Origin: Nonomuraea ceibae
GTDB lineage: Bacteria; Actinomycetota; Actinomycetes; Streptosporangiales; Streptosporangiaceae
DNA: 45,065 nt
Assembly: GCF_019396325.1 (NCBI RefSeq)
Contig: NZ_JAHKRO010000080.1
Coordinates: forward strand, 1-45,065
Direction: 5' to 3'
Position numbers and translations under genes: made by a program. The notes under the pieces were generated by a model that saw only the letters and a program-made list of their open reading frames with translations, did no database searches and was not told the DNA's origin. Below are positions 22,766-31,738 of this stretch, piece after piece (position 1 is the stretch's first letter; every line of letters begins with the position of its first letter).

Positions 22766-23947
22766 ATGCCCGACATCGAGGTCGCCGGCCGCGAGGTACG
22801 CGTGACGAGCCCCGACAAGGTGGTGTTCCCGCAGGCCGGGATCACCAAGCTCGACCTGGTCCGCTATTACGAGCGGGTCGGCGAGGCGGCGCTGCGCGGC
22901 GTCCACGGCCGGCCGATGGTGCTCAAGCGGTTCGTCAAAGGCATCGAGGAGGAGCCGTTCTTCCAGAAGCGGGCCCCGGCCAAGCGGCCCGCCTGGATCG
23001 AGGTGGCCGAGCTGCGCTACCGCTCGGGGCTCAGCGCCGAGGAGGTCGTCTGCACCGACCTGGCGCAGCTCCTGTGGGTGGTCAACCTGGGCTGCGTCGA
23101 CCTCAACCCGCACCCGGTCCGCGCCGACGACCTGGCCAGCCCGGACGAGCTGCGCATCGACCTCGACCCGGTGCCGGGCGTCGGCTGGGCCGACGTGCTG
23201 GCCACCGCCCAGGTCGCCCGCGAGGTGCTGGCCGACCACGGGCTGACCGCCTGGCCCAAGACGTCCGGCTCGCGCGGCTTCCACGTCTACGCCCGCATCG
23301 AGCGGCGCTGGCCGTTCGCCCAGGTGCGCAAGGCGGCCGAGACCGTCGCCCGCGAGGTCGAGCGGCGCGCCCCCGGCCTGGCCACCAGCCGGTGGTGGAA
23401 GGAGGAGCGCCACGGCGTGTTCGTCGACTTCAACCAGAACGCCTACGACCGCACCGTCGCCTCCGCCTACTCCGTGCGCGCCGTGCCCGACGCCCGCGTC
23501 TCCACCCCGCTCACCTGGGACGAGGTGCCCGGCTGCGACCCGGCCGCCTACACGGTCGCCACCGTGCCCGGGCGGCTGGCCGAGCTCGGCGACCCGTGGG
23601 CCGACATGGACGCCCACCCCGGCTCCCTCGACGGCCTGCTGGAGCTGGCCGAGGATCTGGGCCCGCCGCCCAAGCCGCCCAAGGGCAGCGGGCGCCGCGT
23701 GCAGACCCGGCCCGTCATCGAGATCGCCAAGGCCCAGCACAAGGACGAGGCGCTGGCCGGGCTGGAGCGCTGGAAGGCCCGCCACCCCGACGTGGCCGCC
23801 CTCCTGGAGCCCGCCGACGTGCTCGTCGACGGCATGCGCGGGCGCAGCAGCGTGTGGTACCGGATCCGCGTCAACCTGCAGAACGTGCCGGAGGACCGGC
23901 GGCCCCCGCAGGAGCCCCTGGAGTCCGACTACGACCCCTGGACCTGA
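22766..23947 (+). CDS. Non-homologous end-joining DNA polymerase domain, LigD-type (stand-alone)
   Basis: This 393-residue protein matches the polymerase/primase (archaeo-eukaryotic primase fold) domain of DNA ligase D: SPDKVVFPQAGITKLDLVRYYE at the start, the catalytic Asp pair in RIDLDPVPG near 134, KTSGSRGFHVYA near 167 and SRWWKEERHGVFVDFNQN near 212. It has no ligase or phosphoesterase domain. The C-terminal 90 residues (after about 300) are a charged extension. Actinomycetes commonly encode these modules separately. It fills and primes broken ends together with Ku, which is not in this window. Start is ATG 22766. It has no link to the catabolic genes upstream. Confidence 0.9.
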   Translation: MPDIEVAGREVRVTSPDKVVFPQAGITKLDLVRYYERVGEAALRGVHGRPMVLKRFVKGIEEEPFFQKRAPAKRPAWIEVAELRYRSGLSAEEVVCTDLAQLLWVVNLGCVDLNPHPVRADDLASPDELRIDLDPVPGVGWADVLATAQVAREVLADHGLTAWPKTSGSRGFHVYARIERRWPFAQVRKAAETVAREVERRAPGLATSRWWKEERHGVFVDFNQNAYDRTVASAYSVRAVPDARVSTPLTWDEVPGCDPAAYTVATVPGRLAELGDPWADMDAHPGSLDGLLELAEDLGPPPKPPKGSGRRVQTRPVIEIAKAQHKDEALAGLERWKARHPDVAALLEPADVLVDGMRGRSSVWYRIRVNLQNVPEDRRPPQEPLESDYDPWT

Positions 23948-23960
23948 CGCCCGCGTGGAT

Positions 23961-23984
23961 GCCCGCGTGGACGCCTGCGCGGGC
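23961..23984. terminator. Hairpin between convergent LigD-type and HEAT-repeat genes
   Basis: GCCCGCG (23961-23967) pairs with CGCGGGC (23978-23984) around a ten-base loop, in the 58-base gap between converging stops. Confidence 0.6.
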
Positions 23985-24005
23985 TCGCCGTCACGCGACC
24001 TGTCG

Positions 24006-27000
24006 TCACTCGTCCGCGGTGATGACCTGGGACGCCTGGTAGGCGGCCTCGCGGGGGCCGTCGGCGCGCACCTGGCGCAGCAGCGCCCGCCACGGCTCCG
24101 GCCAGCCCGCCCGCGGCCCGCACTCGGCTGCCAGCCCCACCGCCAGCAACGCCGCCACCTCGGCCGTCACCCCATTCGTCCCCAGGTCCGGGGGCTGAAG
24201 GGCGGCGAGGCGCTGGGCGTGGGGGAGGACCCGGTCGGCGGGGACGTCCTCCGCCGACCGGGCGAGGGCGTGGGCCGTCGTGACGGCGGCCAGGACGCCC
24301 GGGACCGTCCGGGTCAGCCGGTCCAGCACGGCGTGCGGGTCGTCCCAGTCGACGGTGGCGGCCAGGAGCTCGGCGGCGAGGTGGGCAGGCAGCTCGGCGG
24401 CTACCTCCGCTACCACCGCCGCCGCCGGCTCGCGGTCGGCCCGGTGCGCCTCGCACAGGTCCGACACGACGGCGGCCAGCCGCTGGGCGGCCGGACGGTC
24501 GCGGTCGGCGCCCGCGTCGGGCTCGGCCGGCGCGGCGGCCAGCGTCCGTACGGCCCCGCGCAGCTCGGCCGTCCCGTGCCCGGAGCACGCCGCGCTGACC
24601 AGCCCCCGCGCGGCGGCCCTCCAGCCGGCGGTCTCGTCCAGCCCGGAGAGAAGCCCGGCCAGCCGCTCCACGGCCTCCGGCGCGTACGCGGCCCAGCGGG
24701 GCAGCGTCTCGACGGCGATCAGCCGCGTCCGCCGGTCCCGCGCCCGCGTCGCGGCCACCACCAGCCCCCCGTACGCGACCCGCCACCGCTCCGGCACCGC
24801 CAGCGGATGCACCCCGAGCACCGGAGCCGCCACATCCCCCGCCGCACCGTCACCCACCACACCGCCGTCCGGGGAGGCCGGGCCGCCGTTCGTCGCGCGG
24901 TCCGCGGGGGAGGGCGGGGGGTCGCTCGCCGGGGTGCCGGCCGGGGCGCCTGCGGCTTCGCGTAGGAGGGGCCAGGCTTCCGGGGCGGGGAGGAGGCCGA
25001 GGGTGGCCGAGACGATGGCCACGCGGACGTCCTTGTGCTGCCCGTCGGCGCGCCAGAGGTCCCGCAGGATCCCGATGGCGCCGGGGGCGCGGTGGCGGGC
25101 GAGGAGCCGGACGGCTTCCTTGCGCGCGGTGACCTTGCCCCCGGCGAGCACCGGCTCCAGGGCCGCCGCCAGCTCGGCGGGTGGGGTGAACCGGGCCGCC
25201 CGCGCCGCCGCGTACACCGCCACGTGCGCGTCGTCGCCGCTCGCGCGGGCGAGCAGGGCGGCGAGCACGTCCTGGGGCCGGGCCGTCCACGGGAGCGCGG
25301 TGAGCGCGGCCCGCCGCAGCAGCGCCTCGTCCGACTCCAGGTGGCGGCGGAGGCGCCCGGCCTCGACGCCGGGGATCTCGCCCAGTGACCGCACGGCGTG
25401 CGCCCGCTCGCCGGTGGGCAGGCCGCCCTGGCCCGCGACCTGTTCGAGCAGCTTCACGTACGCGTCGCGCTGCCGGGCGGTCCATCGCAGGACGGCCTGG
25501 CGGGGGACGTGACGCACCTGCCGCACGTCGCTCCTGGCGAAGCGGCCGGAGGGGGCGCGCCGGCCGAGGACGGCGTCCAGCAGGTCGGTGCGGTGCCACA
25601 CCAGCGCGGCGAACACGCTGCCCACGGCCACCGTCGACGGGTCGGCGGCCAGCAGCCCGGCCACGCGCTCGCCCCGGGTGCGGGGCGGCTCCAGCCAGAG
25701 GTCGATCGCCTCGATGGCGGTGAGCTCGCTGACCGCGGTCAGGGCACGTCGCAGCGCCTGTTGCAGCTCGGGCAGGTCGTGGCCGCGCCGCCCGAGCGCG
25801 TTGGCGAGCAGGAAGGCCAGCTCGTGCCGGTCGCGGCGGCCGCCCGCCTCCAGGTGGGGCGCGAGCCGCCGCACCAGCGTGACCTCCTGGCCGCGCCGCA
25901 GCACGCGCGACAGGTGGCTGAGCGAGGCGGTGCCCACGTAGCCGGTCAGCCGGTCGAAGGCGCGCAGGCCGTACTCCAGCAGGGCGGGGTCGTCGCGCGC
26001 GGCCCCCTGCTCGAAGACGCGGGTCGCCAGGCGGGCCAGGGCGAGCCGGGTGTGGTAGGAGCAGTCGCGGGCGGCCAGCGCGTCCTCGACGAGCCGGTCG
26101 AGGCCGGGCACGTGCTCGGCCGCGAACAGCCGGGGCGGGACGGCGGCCAGTGCGGCGAGGGCGGCCTGGCGTACCGGGTCCTGTTCGTTGCGCAGCCGCC
26201 CGAGCGCGCCGAGCAGGCGGATGAACACGGCGGGGTCGCGGTCGCGCCCGGCGCAGGCGATCAGGTGGCCGTACCCGATGGCCCGGTCGGCGCCCTCGGA
26301 CCGGCGGGTCGCGGCCAGCAGGGCGGGCTCGGCGTCGGCGTAGGGCAGGAAGGCGGTGATCTCCAGGGTGCGCGCCGGGTCGTCGGCGACGGCGCGCAGC
26401 CCGAGCATGCGCCGGGCCTCGGCGACGCGCGGGCGCAGCGGCAGCACGTTCAGCAGGAACGGCGACGGCAGCGCCCGCGACCGGTCCACGCCGGCGGTCG
26501 CCGCCTCGAACACGGCCTCCCTGCGGCCCGGCGCCACCGCCCGCAGCAGGTTGATCAGCGCGGGCTCGTGGTCGCGCACCGCCCGCCCGGCCTCGCCGAG
26601 CCGGTCGTCGGGCAGCGCGGCCAGCCGCCGCCGGATCGCGGCGCGCCGCAGCAGCCCGGCGAGCTGCGCCTGCCGGCCGGGGACCAGGTAGAGGGCGAGC
26701 GTGCGGTCGGGGTCGGCCTTCAGCAGCAGGCTCACGCACCGGGCGCCGCGCGGGCTCCAGTGCTGCTCCAGCAGGGTGATCACGCGTCCGGGAGCGTGCG
26801 CGGCGGCGGCCTCGACGCCGGGGCCGCGCGTGAGCCACCACGCCGGGCGGAGCGGGAGCGGCAGCCCGGCCAGCGCCGATTCGGCGTGCCCGAGTACGAG
26901 CAGCGGGTGCCGCCTGGCCAGCGTGCGCCAGTTGGGCACGGCGTGCTCGAGGCCGGGCAGCAGGGCGGCGGCCAGATCGGCGGGGCAGGCCGGGAGCAGG

Positions 27001-27422
27001 CTCGCCGCCTCGCGGTCTCCCCACCGCTGCCGCACGTCGTCGATGAGCAGCGCGGCCAGGTCGCCGCGGCCGTGACGCCGGATCGCCCGGTAGACCTCGG
27101 CCCGCCGCGCGGCCGGGCCGGTGCGGACGATCCGCGCGACGACCTCGTCCGGGGCGCCGAGCTTGACCGCCGAGACGATCGCGTAGCGGCCGACGTCCGG
27201 GTCGGGGTCGCCGGTGGCCCGGGCGATGTGGGGGAGGTCGCGGGCCGCCGCCGCCAGCCGCACGGCGAGGAAGCGCTCGTACGGGCCGAGCCGGGCCAGG
27301 CCGTCGAGCAGGGCGCGCAGCTCGGGCCGGCCGGCCAGGCGCCGCCCGTGCTCGGCCAGGCGGCGGCACCGCTGCCCGTGCGCGAGCTGTTCCACGTCCT
27401 TGATCAGAGCATGAGGCCGCAT
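24006..27422 (-). CDS. Large HEAT-like repeat protein of unknown function
   Basis: This 1138-residue protein is almost wholly made of short Ala/Leu/Arg-rich helix pairs with Asp-Pro or Gly-Asp turns (for example GDPDPDVGRYAIVSAVKLGAPDEVV near residue 73). That is the pattern of HEAT/armadillo-like solenoids that hold partner proteins. No signal peptide, membrane segment or catalytic motif is visible. A flexible Pro/Gly/Asp-rich break near 830-870 divides it in two. Similar very long HEAT-repeat proteins are found in actinomycetes without known roles. ATG 27422 is preceded by GGGG within a short palindrome. It is downstream of the NmrA-like gene on the same strand, 28 bases apart. Confidence 0.75.
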   Translation of the reverse strand: MRPHALIKDVEQLAHGQRCRRLAEHGRRLAGRPELRALLDGLARLGPYERFLAVRLAAAARDLPHIARATGDPDPDVGRYAIVSAVKLGAPDEVVARIVRTGPAARRAEVYRAIRRHGRGDLAALLIDDVRQRWGDREAASLLPACPADLAAALLPGLEHAVPNWRTLARRHPLLVLGHAESALAGLPLPLRPAWWLTRGPGVEAAAAHAPGRVITLLEQHWSPRGARCVSLLLKADPDRTLALYLVPGRQAQLAGLLRRAAIRRRLAALPDDRLGEAGRAVRDHEPALINLLRAVAPGRREAVFEAATAGVDRSRALPSPFLLNVLPLRPRVAEARRMLGLRAVADDPARTLEITAFLPYADAEPALLAATRRSEGADRAIGYGHLIACAGRDRDPAVFIRLLGALGRLRNEQDPVRQAALAALAAVPPRLFAAEHVPGLDRLVEDALAARDCSYHTRLALARLATRVFEQGAARDDPALLEYGLRAFDRLTGYVGTASLSHLSRVLRRGQEVTLVRRLAPHLEAGGRRDRHELAFLLANALGRRGHDLPELQQALRRALTAVSELTAIEAIDLWLEPPRTRGERVAGLLAADPSTVAVGSVFAALVWHRTDLLDAVLGRRAPSGRFARSDVRQVRHVPRQAVLRWTARQRDAYVKLLEQVAGQGGLPTGERAHAVRSLGEIPGVEAGRLRRHLESDEALLRRAALTALPWTARPQDVLAALLARASGDDAHVAVYAAARAARFTPPAELAAALEPVLAGGKVTARKEAVRLLARHRAPGAIGILRDLWRADGQHKDVRVAIVSATLGLLPAPEAWPLLREAAGAPAGTPASDPPPSPADRATNGGPASPDGGVVGDGAAGDVAAPVLGVHPLAVPERWRVAYGGLVVAATRARDRRTRLIAVETLPRWAAYAPEAVERLAGLLSGLDETAGWRAAARGLVSAACSGHGTAELRGAVRTLAAAPAEPDAGADRDRPAAQRLAAVVSDLCEAHRADREPAAAVVAEVAAELPAHLAAELLAATVDWDDPHAVLDRLTRTVPGVLAAVTTAHALARSAEDVPADRVLPHAQRLAALQPPDLGTNGVTAEVAALLAVGLAAECGPRAGWPEPWRALLRQVRADGPREAAYQASQVITADE

Positions 27423-27427
27423 AACTG

Positions 27428-27440
27428 CCCCATTATGGGG
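27428..27440. promoter_or_regulatory. Short palindrome over the translation start region of the HEAT-repeat gene
   Basis: CCCCAT (27428-27433), one base, ATGGGG (27435-27440) lies 6-18 bases upstream of the ATG at 27422 on the minus strand and includes the only SD-like purine run (GGGG). It may be an operator or a small hairpin affecting initiation. Confidence 0.3.
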
Positions 27441-27450
27441 GCTTGCGGCG

Positions 27451-28371
27451 TCAGCCGCGGGTCGGCCGCTGGTAGCCCTCGTCGCCGCCGTAGACGTGCC
27501 GGTCGGGGTCGCGTTCGGGCTGGTTCGCCGGGCTGGTCGGCGACGCGGTGTGTTCCTCGGCGAAGTCCTCCGACGGCATCGGCGGCGGGTTCAGGTAGTC
27601 GTGCCAGGTGATTCGGCCCCTCGGCATGGCGTCGGTGGTCAGCGCGCCCTTGCGCTGGGCGGCGGCGACCTTGCCCGGGTAGCGCAGGGGCGGGCACAGT
27701 CGCCGCAGCCCTCGGGCGGCCAGCCAGGTCCTGACCAGCTCGGACGTGGCCAGCACGTGCGGCCCGCCGTACTCGGTCACGGCGCGGCCCGGCCCGTCGG
27801 CGAGCAGGCCGGTCACCCGGGCGGCGGCCTCGCCCGCGTCGAGCGGCTGCCACGGCAGCGACCGGTCGACCGGCAGCACCGGCGAGCCGGTCAGCCCGCG
27901 CAGCACCTGGTCGAGCCGCTGGTGCAGGTGGGTGACGCGGAGGATGGTGAAGGGCAGGCCGCTCTCCCTGACGAACCGTTCTGCCTCGGCCCGGCGGCGC
28001 ATGGGCCCGGACCGCCCGGCCCCGACGGCGGAGACGTGCAGCAGGTGCGTCACTCCCGCCTCCCGGGCGGCGGTGACGAGCGCGCGGGTGCCGGTGGCGT
28101 CGACGGTCAGCGCGCCGGGCGCGGTGCCGGGCCGCGACAGCAGGTCGCCCGCCGTCGCGCGGTCCAGCGCGGCCAGGTGGACGACGGCGTCGCAGCCGGC
28201 CACGGCCTCGCGCACGCCGTAGCCCGTGGCCAGGTCGCCGCGCACCCAGGTGACGTCACGCCGGGGCTGCTCCTCCCGGCTCAGCGCCCGGATCTCGTGG
28301 CCGGCCCTGAGGAGGGCGGGCACCGCGGCCCGGCCGAGCGTGCCGGTCGCGCCCGTCAGCATGATGAGCAT
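27451..28371 (-). CDS. NAD(P)-binding NmrA/SDR-like protein
   Basis: This 306-residue protein is an atypical short-chain dehydrogenase. It has LTGATGTLGRAAV (Rossmann GxxGxxG near residue 5), VVHLAALD, and VSAVGAG in place of the catalytic Ser, but no YxxxK. This is typical of NmrA-like or nucleoside-diphosphate-sugar epimerase-like redox sensors. The last 60 residues are charged and disordered (PMPSEDFAEEHTASPTSPAN). ATG 28371 gives the family N-terminus; in-frame GTG 28380 is possible. It follows the IclR gene by 36 bases on the same strand, so it may be co-transcribed. Confidence 0.8.
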   Translation of the reverse strand: MLIMLTGATGTLGRAAVPALLRAGHEIRALSREEQPRRDVTWVRGDLATGYGVREAVAGCDAVVHLAALDRATAGDLLSRPGTAPGALTVDATGTRALVTAAREAGVTHLLHVSAVGAGRSGPMRRRAEAERFVRESGLPFTILRVTHLHQRLDQVLRGLTGSPVLPVDRSLPWQPLDAGEAAARVTGLLADGPGRAVTEYGGPHVLATSELVRTWLAARGLRRLCPPLRYPGKVAAAQRKGALTTDAMPRGRITWHDYLNPPPMPSEDFAEEHTASPTSPANQPERDPDRHVYGGDEGYQRPTRG

Positions 28372-28407
28372 GACCAGCACCTACCCACCAGGCCCCGGAC
28401 ATGCCCG

Positions 28408-29169
28408 TCAGTCCCCGGCCGGTGGGGCGGCGGCGCGGGCGATGCCCGCCGCGGCCGCGCGCAGCGGCTCCACCAGCCGGGGCAGCTCGCGGGCCCGCCG
28501 GGCGGCCAGCACGATCCCGACCGCCGCGATGGCGCGGCCCTCCACGAGCACCGGCGCCGCCGCCGAGCACGACCCGGCCGTCATCTCCTCGTACGTGAGC
28601 GCGTGGCCCTGCGCCCGCACGGCGGCCAGCTCGCGCGCCAGCCGCCCCGGCTCGGTGATGGTGTGCGCGGTGGGGCGTTCGAGGGTGCGCGCCAGGTAGG
28701 ACTGCACGAACCAGTCGGGCTCGTGCGCCAGCAGCGCCTTGCCCACGCCCGTCGGGTGCATCGGCAGCCGCCCGCCGGTCCGCGACACGATGGGCACGGC
28801 GCGCCTGCCGTACACCTTGTCCACGTACAGGACCTCCATGCCGTCGCGGACGGCCAGGTGCACGTTCTCGCCGGTGCTCGCGAACAGCTCCTGCAGCCAC
28901 GGCTGCGCGACCTCGCGCAGCCGTCCGGGCGCGAGCTGGCCGAGCTCCCACAGCCGAAGCCCGACGCGCAGCCGCCCGCCGGGGTCGCGGCTGAGCGCCT
29001 GCCACCGCTCCAGCTCGCCGACCAGCCGGTGCGCCGTCGCCAGGGCGACGCCGCTGCGCTCGCTGATCTGCGTGAGCGTGAGCTCGCGGTGGGTGGCGTC
29101 GAACGCGCCCAGGATGGCCAGCACCTTGGAGGTGACCGTACGGCCCGGCTCGCGGGCGCCGCCTGACAT
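28408..29169 (-). CDS. IclR-family regulator, probably of pobA (PobR-like)
   Basis: This 253-residue regulator has an N-terminal winged helix (residues about 10-70: KVLAILGAFD, LTLTQISERSGVALATAHRLVGEL). The IclR effector domain follows, with ENVHLAVRDGMEVLYVDKV, HPTGVGKALLA and a C-terminal SAAAPVLVEGRAIAAVGIV. It is divergent from the pobA gene with 68 bases between the starts, which contain a CTTCC-N7-GGAAG inverted repeat. PobR/PcaR regulators of 4-hydroxybenzoate and protocatechuate genes belong to this family, so control of pobA in response to 4-hydroxybenzoate is likely but inferred. Confidence 0.87.
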   Translation of the reverse strand: MSGGAREPGRTVTSKVLAILGAFDATHRELTLTQISERSGVALATAHRLVGELERWQALSRDPGGRLRVGLRLWELGQLAPGRLREVAQPWLQELFASTGENVHLAVRDGMEVLYVDKVYGRRAVPIVSRTGGRLPMHPTGVGKALLAHEPDWFVQSYLARTLERPTAHTITEPGRLARELAAVRAQGHALTYEEMTAGSCSAAAPVLVEGRAIAAVGIVLAARRARELPRLVEPLRAAAAGIARAAAPPAGD

Positions 29170-29178
29170 GTCGCCATT

Positions 29179-29195
29179 CTTCCACTGAGCGGAAG
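29179..29195. promoter_or_regulatory. IclR-type operator between the regulator and pobA
   Basis: CTTCC (29179-29183), seven bases, GGAAG (29191-29195) is an inverted repeat with TTCC/GGAA arms, close to sites reported for IclR-family proteins. It sits midway in the divergent promoter. Confidence 0.5.
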
Positions 29196-29237
29196 CCGGT
29201 TCTCGATCCGGGGCCCGGCGGGCAGCATGCTGTGCTC

Positions 29238-30398
29238 ATGCGAACTCAGGTAGGGATCATCGGCGCCGGACCGGCCGGCCTGCTCCTTTCTCATCTGCTC
29301 CACCTGCGCGGCATCTCCTCGGTGGTGCTGGAGAAGCGCAGCCGCGACTACGTCGAGCGCCGGGTCCGCGCCGGCGTGCTGGAGCAGGGCACGGTCGACA
29401 CGCTCGTGGAGGCGGGCGTCGGCGGGCGGCTGCTCCGCGAGGGCCTGCCCCACCACGGCATCGAGCTCCGCTACGGCGGCGCGGGACACCGCATCCCGTT
29501 CGAGAAGCTGGTGCCCGGCCGGGCCATCACCGTGTACGGCCAGCAGGAGGTGGTCAAGGACCTCATCGCCGCCAGGCTGGAGGCGGGCGGTGACGTGCGG
29601 TTCGAGGTCGAGGACGTGGCGATCCACTCGCCGGAGGACCGGCCGTACCTGACGTTCGGCGGCGAGCGGCTGGACTGCGACGTGATCGCCGGGTGCGACG
29701 GGTTCCACGGCGTGTCGAGGCCGTCGGTGCCGCCGGGCGTGCTGCGGACCTACGAGCGCGACTACCCGTTCGCCTGGCTCGGCATCCTGGCCAGGGTGGC
29801 GCCGTCGTCGGAGGAGCTGATCTACGCCAGGAACGAGCGCGGCTTCGCCCTGCACAGCATGCGCACGCCCGAGATCAGCCGCTTCTACCTCCAGGTGCCG
29901 CCCGACGCCGACGTGGCCGAGTGGCCCGACGAGCGGATCTGGGCCGAGCTGAAGGCCCGGCTGGAGACGGTGCCCGGGTTCGCGCTGACGACCGGCGAGA
30001 TCATCGAGAAGGGCGTCACGCCGATGCGCGGCTTCGTCACCGAGCCGATGCAGTACGGCCGCCTCTACCTGGCCGGGGACGCCGCCCACATCGTGCCGCC
30101 GACCGGCGCCAAGGGGCTGAACCTGGCCGTGGCCGACGTGCGGGTGCTCACCGAGGCGCTGGCCGCGTTCTTCCACGACGGCTCCACCGGCCTGCTCGAC
30201 GGCTACTCCGAGGCGTGCCTGAAGCGGGTGTGGCGGGCCCAGCACTTCTCGTGGTGGATGACGACGCTGCTGCACACGTTCGACTCCGACGACGACTACG
30301 GGCGCCGGCTGCAGCTGTCCCACCTGGACTACGTGACGTCCTCGGAGGTCGCGGCCACGACGCTTGCGGAGAACTACGTGGGACTGCCCTTCCCCTGA
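29238..30398 (+). CDS. pobA: 4-hydroxybenzoate 3-monooxygenase
   Basis: This 386-residue class A flavoprotein hydroxylase has the FAD motif GAGPAG at residues 9-14 and EKRSRDYVERRVRAGVLEQGTVD, the typical PobA region. It also has the CDGFHGVSR fingerprint near 155 and GDAAHIVPPTGAKGLNLAVADV near 280. It converts 4-hydroxybenzoate to protocatechuate with NAD(P)H and oxygen. ATG 29238 is preferred; an in-frame GTG at 29232 is possible. No protocatechuate 3,4-dioxygenase or 4,5-dioxygenase lies beside it. The product may enter a ring-cleavage route elsewhere, or could conceivably feed the HpaD-like enzyme 21 kb away if its specificity is broad. Confidence 0.93.
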   Translation: MRTQVGIIGAGPAGLLLSHLLHLRGISSVVLEKRSRDYVERRVRAGVLEQGTVDTLVEAGVGGRLLREGLPHHGIELRYGGAGHRIPFEKLVPGRAITVYGQQEVVKDLIAARLEAGGDVRFEVEDVAIHSPEDRPYLTFGGERLDCDVIAGCDGFHGVSRPSVPPGVLRTYERDYPFAWLGILARVAPSSEELIYARNERGFALHSMRTPEISRFYLQVPPDADVAEWPDERIWAELKARLETVPGFALTTGEIIEKGVTPMRGFVTEPMQYGRLYLAGDAAHIVPPTGAKGLNLAVADVRVLTEALAAFFHDGSTGLLDGYSEACLKRVWRAQHFSWWMTTLLHTFDSDDDYGRRLQLSHLDYVTSSEVAATTLAENYVGLPFP

Positions 30399-30403
30399 GC
30401 CGG

Positions 30404-30421
30404 CCGCCCGGACGTGGGCGG
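30404..30421 (+). terminator. Terminator-like hairpin after pobA
   Basis: CCGCCC (30404-30409) pairs with GGGCGG (30416-30421) around six bases, five bases after the pobA stop. Confidence 0.45.
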
Positions 30422-30457
30422 GACGGGTAAAGGGGTTTTGGCATGGTTTAGGGTTTG

Positions 30458-30772
30458 ATGGTGCTTTTTGCGGATGGATGGGCGGCTGCGCCGCTGCGCT
30501 CGGTCATGCAGACCCTCGGGCAGGACCAGCTCGCCAGGATGGCCACGGACCCCGGTCTCGTCGCCGCGGTGGACCAGCACGCCGCGGTGCTGCGGGACGC
30601 GATCCCGCTGGATCGCGAGACGCTGGGCGACTACCTGCTCGGCTTCCTCGACGAGCTGCGACACCGGGGCTGGGCGTTCAGCGGCGAGCCGGACGCCGCC
30701 GCCCTCCGTCTGACGGCGGTGTGCTGGCTCGCCCGCGAACGGGGCTTCCTCGAAGGGGAGCTCCCCGCCTGA
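30458..30772 (+). CDS. Small hypothetical protein (DUF6401-like)
   Basis: This is a 104-residue acidic, helical protein with VDQHAAVLRDAI in its middle, a segment I associate with the actinobacterial DUF6401 group; that link is tentative. No signal peptide or catalytic motif. Start: ATG 30458 follows TTTAGGG, while an in-frame GTG directly follows it. The region just upstream (30425-30457) is lower in GC than its surroundings (AAAGGGGTTTTGGCATGG), so a promoter probably lies there. It converges with the membrane protein gene across a strong hairpin. Confidence 0.65.
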   Translation: MVLFADGWAAAPLRSVMQTLGQDQLARMATDPGLVAAVDQHAAVLRDAIPLDRETLGDYLLGFLDELRHRGWAFSGEPDAAALRLTAVCWLARERGFLEGELPA

Positions 30773-30778
30773 CGCGCC

Positions 30779-30802
30779 GGGACCGGCCGGGCGGCCGGTC
30801 CC
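30779..30802. terminator. Strong bidirectional terminator hairpin
   Basis: GGGACCGGCC (30779-30788) and GGCCGGTCCC (30793-30802) form a perfect ten-pair stem with a GGGC loop between converging stop codons. Confidence 0.8.
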
Positions 30803-30812
30803 GTGAGGCACG

Positions 30813-31595
30813 TCAGGGTTCCCGGTAGTCGGACCGGGTGGCGCCGCCCGACTGGACGTGCGGAGCCTCCTCGGTCATCTGCTGGGCGTCCCCGCGACCC
30901 CGCTGGTACGCCTCCGCGTGCGCCCTGGCCTGCGGCGCCTCCTGCTCGATCCGGCCCAGCCAGCGTTCCCACCGCTGCTGCATCGGCCGGACGAGACCGC
31001 CGCCCACGCCGATGGCCGCGATGGCGCCGAGCGTCGCCAGCACCGTGATCAGCACCGGGATCGTGACCGCGGTGGCCACCCCGATCTGGTTGAGCGCGGC
31101 GATGATGCCCAGGGCCCAGATGAACACGGCGGCGGCCGTCGCCAGCCAGCGGCCGTACGAGAGCTCGCCGAGCGCACTGGAGATGATGTCCCGGACCGCC
31201 TTGGCGATGGCCCCGGCCACCACGATGATCACGATCGCGACCGCGGCCAGTGGCAGCCAGGCCACCACGCCGGTGAGAAGCGTCGAGATCGGGTTCGGCC
31301 CGAACACGCTGAAGGCGATCTGCAGCGTGATCAGCAGCAGCGCGTAGTACAGGAGCTTCGACAGCAGCCCGCTGGCGCCGTAACGGCTGCGTTCCTGCCA
31401 CCGCCCGGCGGCGCCGCTGCGTGCCACCGCGCGGTCGAAGCCGACCCGGTTCAGCAGCTTGCCCAGGACCTTCGCCAGCACCTTGGCCACGATCCAGCCG
31501 ATAATGAGAATGACGACGAATGCGACAAGCTTCGGAACGAATGTCGCGATCATCCGCCAGGCATCGGATATGCCTTGGCCTATGTTGATGTCCAC
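30813..31595 (-). CDS. Conserved TM-helix membrane protein (CmpX/MscS-like)
   Basis: This 260-residue protein has about five membrane segments. It opens with AWRMIATFVPKLVAFVVILI and IIGWIVAKVLAKVLGKLLNRVGFD, the conserved TM-helix motif found in CmpX-like proteins related to mechanosensitive channels. Later segments near residues 80-205 include ATAAAVFIWALGIIAALNQIGV. A hydrophilic C-terminal tail rich in Gln/Glu/Arg starts near 208. It lacks the full MscS beta domain. The GTG start at 31595 follows GGAGGAGG by about seven bases. A role in membrane stress is possible but unproven. Confidence 0.78.
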   Translation of the reverse strand: MDINIGQGISDAWRMIATFVPKLVAFVVILIIGWIVAKVLAKVLGKLLNRVGFDRAVARSGAAGRWQERSRYGASGLLSKLLYYALLLITLQIAFSVFGPNPISTLLTGVVAWLPLAAVAIVIIVVAGAIAKAVRDIISSALGELSYGRWLATAAAVFIWALGIIAALNQIGVATAVTIPVLITVLATLGAIAAIGVGGGLVRPMQQRWERWLGRIEQEAPQARAHAEAYQRGRGDAQQMTEEAPHVQSGGATRSDYREP

Positions 31596-31738
31596 GGTTT
31601 CCTCCTCCGAGGAGCCAATGCCTGCGCGCTACCCGCTCAGCGCCCCGATATACACGGAGAGCGACGATAAATGCGGGTTTTTGGCATATTTGGTCAACGG
31701 AGAGTAATGACATGGCTTGGCGGAGGCCGGGAATTCGG

